Assembly (NCBI GenBank): GCA_003024785.1
Contig: PUQB01000013.1
Location: 124,001-188,000, forward strand
DNA length: 64,000 bases
Direction: 5' to 3'
DNA from: Selaginella tamariscina
Lineage: Eukaryota; Streptophyta; Lycopodiopsida; Selaginellales; Selaginellaceae
Of this stretch, positions 59,472 to 64,000 are shown piece after piece (position 1 is the first letter of the stretch; each line of letters begins with the position of its first letter). Made by a program: the position numbers and the translations under genes. The notes under the pieces were generated by a model that worked only from the letters and a program-made list of their open reading frames with translations, ran no database searches and was not told where the DNA came from.

Positions 59472-60494
59472 CAGATATGAAGAAAGATGAAGACGAGGAA
59501 GGTGAGAGACAGAAGCCAAGAAGAGCTTTCGCATCCATAAGCTCTTCAACAACCAATATGAAAACCGACACTGAAGAAGTTAGTGATGGGGAAAACAGAG
59601 TGGGTATGTACAAAGAGGAAGAATACAATCATATATCGGAAGATGGTCATAAACTAAACACATCTATAGAGTCTGCACTTGAGAAAGGCAGCATCGAGGA
59701 AGGGCAATATAAAACCTCCAGAGTGACAGGTTTAGAGGAAGATGGTGGTAAGACTGTTCATAGATACAAGGGAAAGGCGCACTCGGATTTTGCAACAAAC
59801 AATGTTAAGGTCGAGGTTAAGCCAGACGAACATGGGATATCCTCTCCGAAGGTCCCCGATGGTCAAGCCGCTCAATATGAAGAAGTTAACTGGTTAGTTG
59901 GAGTGATGAATCTGTTCTTGCTCGTGTTGGGATTAAAGGCAGGAAAATGAGAGAGATAGACTAAAGAGTTGCTTCATCACTGGTGCAGCAATTATCTTCT
60001 AGCGACATCCTTGCCAAGAAATCCGAGGTATGACACCACACACACGCACACAAAATATATATATTGACAACGGCCATACATGTATATAGGTCACGCAATA
60101 TTTAACGTACATAATTCATATGAGATGCACGTGCTTGCGTGCGTATGTAACTATTGCTGGATTTGTAATAAACATCAGACGGAGCATTGAAGAGGTTGCA
60201 ACGAGAGGCATTTGCTGATATCATGAAACTGCGGGACCGGCTGGCGAAGCTTGAGACTAGGTATCTGTTCTATATAGTTTTAGTTGTAATATTTCATAAT
60301 AATTTTCTGGAATATCTAAATTGAGTTTAAACGATTTAATTTTATGTATATTAGTGTTCCGGATACGAAGAGGGATCAAGAGAAAACAAGACTTAAAGCC
60401 GAAGTTTCTGCTGGGGGAGGTTTTGTACTCCTTAATGACCAGGTGTGTGTAAGCACAGTCAACCACGTGACATAGTTATATATGCCCTGTATAT

Positions 60495-60536
<42 letters not shown>

Positions 60537-61605
60537 AATCAACCAGCTCTCAAATTAAGTACTGTGTGTGTGTTTCCAGAGTAACCACGTATCACGAGCA
60601 GCATTGGAGCAAGCAGGCCTTCCAGCATCTCCACTTCACTTTTGAGACTCCATTTCGGAAAAAGACATGCTAACAACCAAATGCATCGCAGGTAAACTAT
60701 ATGGGCGTAGGTAGTCTCTTCATGTGATAGGTTGATGCATTGTGTGTGTGTGTGTGTGTGGTGTGTCCTTATGCTGGTCTCGAGCAGACATGATATATAT
60801 ATATAACGCATGCAGGTGATGGAAAGTTCGATAGTAATTCTCTTGGAGGCATGGTTCGGCTGGAGAAAATCTCTTATACAGCAGAGGTCACGAAGGATAT
60901 TAAGTTCTCCTTTGTACCTATGGGTGCTGAAGCTAAAGATGTCACAGAAATTGTTAATCCCGTCCAGGTGAGTATATATGTATATGTGACTGATACATAC
61001 AAGGTCACATCGTTCCTACATAAACGTCGATTATAGTATGTAGCTACATAAAAATATTATTCTTACGGAGCTGAAGAGAGATATACATAGTTCATAACCA
61101 TATACATTCATAGGACACACATATATAGCTTTAGCATAGTCACGTACACATACGTGCATACATAGTTCTAACCTGTGTGTTGCAAACAGGACGATGCATT
61201 AACGAGATTTTCTAGGTCTGTCCTGCTCTCTTTAGCAATTCCAATGGATCTGCACTTGGAGTTATATACAAAAGTCTGACACATTAGTTTCAATTTCGGA
61301 GCACCTATCTGGTTGGGGAGACGCAGATGGTCCTCTGTGCGTGAACACTCTCGCACAAATAATTCACCAACCTTTGGAGAATTTTGTATTCTCTATAGCA
61401 GGATTGAATAGGTGATGTGTGCGTGTGTGTCTGTATGTGAGATAGAAACATATGCGTATATTTACTTGTATATATGCATACAACATCTGTGTACAGTTTT
61501 CTCAATACTCTATATTCTGTAAAAAAAAAGGGAAAAAAAAGATGTATATTGCATGCATATGTGCTTATGTCTTTGATTACGAAGTAATTATATAGTAATA
61601 TAGTA

Positions 61606-61651
<46 letters not shown>

Positions 61652-62951
61652 ACACATGTATACGCATCTATTTACAAACCATATGGTTCACATGCATATG
61701 TGTATGTGTGTGGATACGTGCTTACTATGAGACGTGCCTATCTTACATGTACACCTTATATGTATATATTTCTCTCTCACACACACACATGCATGTTAAT
61801 GGTTCTAGTATACGTGCATGTATTATATGTGTTTATATGTGTGTGTGTGCGTACCTGTTTCTGTTGTTTAAAACATGTATAAAGTACTGCTTGTACGTTA
61901 TAAACATATCAAGTGTACGTGCAGACATAAATACTGGGTACTTGCCTATTTATATGTAGGTATACTTCTATATGTACCGGCTATCATGTCCATGCGCGCA
62001 TGTATATAACACAAGTATGCATTTAGAACGTATATATACCACTAAATGTATGTATAAGCTTAACATACATCAGGATTTATGAAATAATGCAGGTTTTGGC
62101 CAAGTCCACCACTACCTTCTGCTGCGGTTTTGCACTGGAGTGAGATGAGGCCGTTTGTTTTCTCACGGTCTAGCTCAACTTCGGACACTGTACGGACTTC
62201 AGCTGAGTCTAGCGGTTGGAGCACGGAAGCCCCGTCGTCATATGAGGCAAAAGGCACTTCCATGCAGGTTCTATATATATTGGATCGCATGTTAGTGTTA
62301 ACCAAATTAGATATATACTGTACATATATGTGTATATGGATGTATGATGTACTTGATGCATATTTGGATGTCTACATGTGTACAAACTCGAGACCTCATA
62401 TATAAGAGGATATAAGTTGTGTATTCGTAGCAGCTCATATATTTTATACATTATCAGTACCATTTTCTGTTTCTAAATGCGTTAAGGATTCTCTCTCTCT
62501 CTCTCTCTCTCTCTCACGCACACACACACACCAGTTTTACAATTTTGCATACGATTTATTCATAAAAGTGCTTCCTCTTAAAAGGTTGTTATTTTTAATG
62601 ATGTTCTTGTTTCCAGGCACTTGCAGTGTCTGGAGAGCTGGATTTGGGAGGGTTTGCAAGTCTTGGAGGATGGTTACAGGTGTGGGTGGGGTGTGTGTGT
62701 GTGTGTGTGAAGACCATCTAGGCATTCTATAGACACACACATATACACGCTTATAGTATGTATGTCGAGATCTATACACATTTTCATGCGTATATTATTC
62801 TTGCCTAAATCACATCTGTATATACTATCATAATACACAGATTATATATACGTAGGCACATAGTTGTATGTCTCTCCATACACACATATAGAAAGCTTGA
62901 TACATATTATAGGTTTATATACTGAGTGTATCTGTTCCTATATACACGCGC

Positions 62952-62990
<39 letters not shown>

Positions 62991-63745
62991 AGAGGAGAGA
63001 AGAGAGAGAGAGAGAGAGAAGAGAGAGAGAGATGCATATATACATATTAATAGGACATGCTTGCAGGTCGAAAGAGGAGATTGGTTAATGGAAGAGGAGA
63101 AGAAAAGGCTACAGTGGTGTATGAGCTTGAGTCACAATGCAGGAAACTTTGTTGGTGGTATATCCTTTGGTAGATCCAGACGTGATTATTGGAGCACTCT
63201 TAAGGCTGATGAAATCACCCAGGATGCACAGGTATACAAGCATCATATATGTGTATGTGCATAGATAGATGCACAGGTATACCTACGTGGATGCATTTGT
63301 AACTTTATATGGTAGACAGATATACATGTTATCTGTGTCTTCATATTATATGTACATGTATGTATTATAAGAGGATACTAGAGAGAACATCTGAAGCTGT
63401 TTTCAGATGCATAGCGCACGTACACGCATACCAGAAATACATATATGCAATAGAGAGAGAGAGAGTCATGCTTATGCCTTAAGTCACATCACGTCACACA
63501 CACACATGCACACCCGTACCACACACGAAGATACGTATTATAGATACCCGCACGTGTTGTGTGTCTGCATGTGTGTAGTTATGTATGATAATTGTATGAA
63601 TTTGGAGCAGTCACAGGTGCAAGTCGAAGCATTTTGCAAGTTTGATTGTGGACAAGGGTTTTCATTAACGCCTGGTTTGATTTATCTTCTCAATAATCAC
63701 TGCCAGACACCTGGGCTCATGGTCAAGGCCGAGTGGAAACTCTAA
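58335..63745 (+). CDS. Unidentified multi-exon plant protein with N-terminal repeats
   Basis: I do not recognise it. Exon 1 58335-59006 holds repeated GAKNRAS and QCRKSGKNA units and a Gly-rich end; it joins in phase (frame of 58817-59006) to exon 2 at 59475, acidic and ending with a hydrophobic WLVGVMNLFLLVLGL (possible membrane segment). Then ~60181-60259 (LQREAFADIMKLRDRLAKLE, coiled coil), 60356-60442 (LKAEVSAGGGFVLLND), ~60580-60691 (with an in-frame TGA), 60817-60967 (GGMVRLEKISYTAEVTKDIK), 61190-61411 (DADGPLCVNTLAQI, NFVFSIAGLN), 62094-62266 (FWPSPPLPSAAVLHWSEM), 62617-62679 (ALAVSGELDLGGFASLGGWL), 63068-63231 (NAGNFVGGISFGRSRRDYW) and 63616-63745 (FDCGQGFSLTPGLIYLLNNH, ending AEWKL). 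Alternating aromatic/Gly strands at the end hint at a beta-barrel. Frame breaks in exons 1, 2 and ~61265. Confidence 0.6.
59404..59468. repeat. (CA)n(TA)n microsatellite at a splice acceptor
   Basis: About 13 CA then 18 TA units end only a few bases before the ATGAGCAG acceptor of exon 2 of the unidentified gene. Confidence 0.9.
60495..60536. repeat. (CT)n(TA)n microsatellite in intron
   Basis: Twelve or so CT units, then TA units, in the intron after the GGGFVLLND exon, whose donor is GTGTGTGT. Confidence 0.85.
61600..61652. repeat. (TA)n(TG)n microsatellite in intron
   Basis: TA then TG units in the long intron 61412-62093, which is otherwise CA/TG-rich and shows no exon. Confidence 0.85.
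62491..62531. repeat. (CT)n(CA)n microsatellite in intron
   Basis: Pyrimidine-rich run in the intron upstream of the 62617 exon. Confidence 0.85.
62951..63031. repeat. (GA)n microsatellite in intron
   Basis: About 80 bases of GA with a few single-base interruptions, ~35 bases before the acceptor of the 63068 exon. Confidence 0.9.
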
Positions 63746-64000
63746 GGTAAATAACATAATATATTCTGTCTATATATATGTATATGTTATGTACTCGTGC
63801 GTATATGGTTGATGTGTTTTATGTAGTTTTATCAAAGTCAGTGATTAAGTCATTGAATTCATTTGTACACATACATGCACGTATATGTACATCTGTATGC
63901 ATGTCTATGCAAGTATATATTAGATAATTTGGCACATGTGCCTATAGAAATTATTGTACTAAAGAGTAAGCTCGTTTAAGGCTGTATGTATATTTATACA
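63746..64000. other. Downstream of the last gene
   Basis: TATG-rich AT sequence; no feature beyond the probable 3' untranslated region of the preceding gene. Confidence 0.5.

Overview
The window looks like nuclear DNA of a land plant. It is AT-rich and full of CA/TG, GA/CT and TA microsatellites. Its genes have several short introns, a casein kinase 1 has the plant-type N-terminus, and most of the sequence is Ty3/gypsy LTR retrotransposons, including chromodomain and Tat-like types. One element has a Gag resembling the sushi-ichi group, which I recall mainly from chromoviruses of non-seed plants. A moss, liverwort, lycophyte or fern is therefore a reasonable but unproven guess. No bacterial operon, tRNA, rRNA or CRISPR array was seen.

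Layout. 0-2 kb: two decayed gypsy integrase remnants on opposite strands. 2-4.4 kb: AT-rich, no gene seen. 4.4-6.8 kb: exon-like pieces of an unidentified minus-strand gene, with a large inverted repeat (4742-5486) copying one of its introns. 7.2-13.5 kb: gene island with a J-domain protein (minus), a lone last exon of U2B''/U1A (plus), a 4-coumarate:CoA-ligase-like pseudogene (plus), an ankyrin-repeat gene (minus) and a cytosolic-type glucose-6-phosphate isomerase copy (minus) that is intronless and lacks its GIGGS block. 14.8-23.9 kb: remnants of one LTR family; a 7.2-kb non-coding member (16625-23825) with intact 5-bp target duplication sits inside an older scrambled LTR.

25.5-54 kb is a five-level Russian-doll nest. 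Element H (minus) is split by G (27470-53630, duplication CCTAA). G is split by F (29725-50305, CTAGG), F by D (33790-48282), and D by E (40101-47273). G and F are minus-strand; D and E are plus-strand. F and D are chromodomain gypsy elements. E is Tat-like and carries an extra plant/archaeal-type RNase H in front of gag. The non-coding element at 16.6-23.8 kb shares its LTR, primer-binding site, leader and 3' end with D and was probably mobilised by a D-type element.

54-64 kb: a second gene island with a casein kinase 1 gene (plus, 12 exons), an EF-hand calumenin/Cab45-like gene (minus) and a long multi-exon gene of unknown function (plus).

Many coding stretches here, host and transposon alike, are broken by single-base slips, often in homopolymers. 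Either much of this is decaying or the assembly keeps uncorrected indels, so 'pseudogene' calls based only on one-base frame breaks are provisional.
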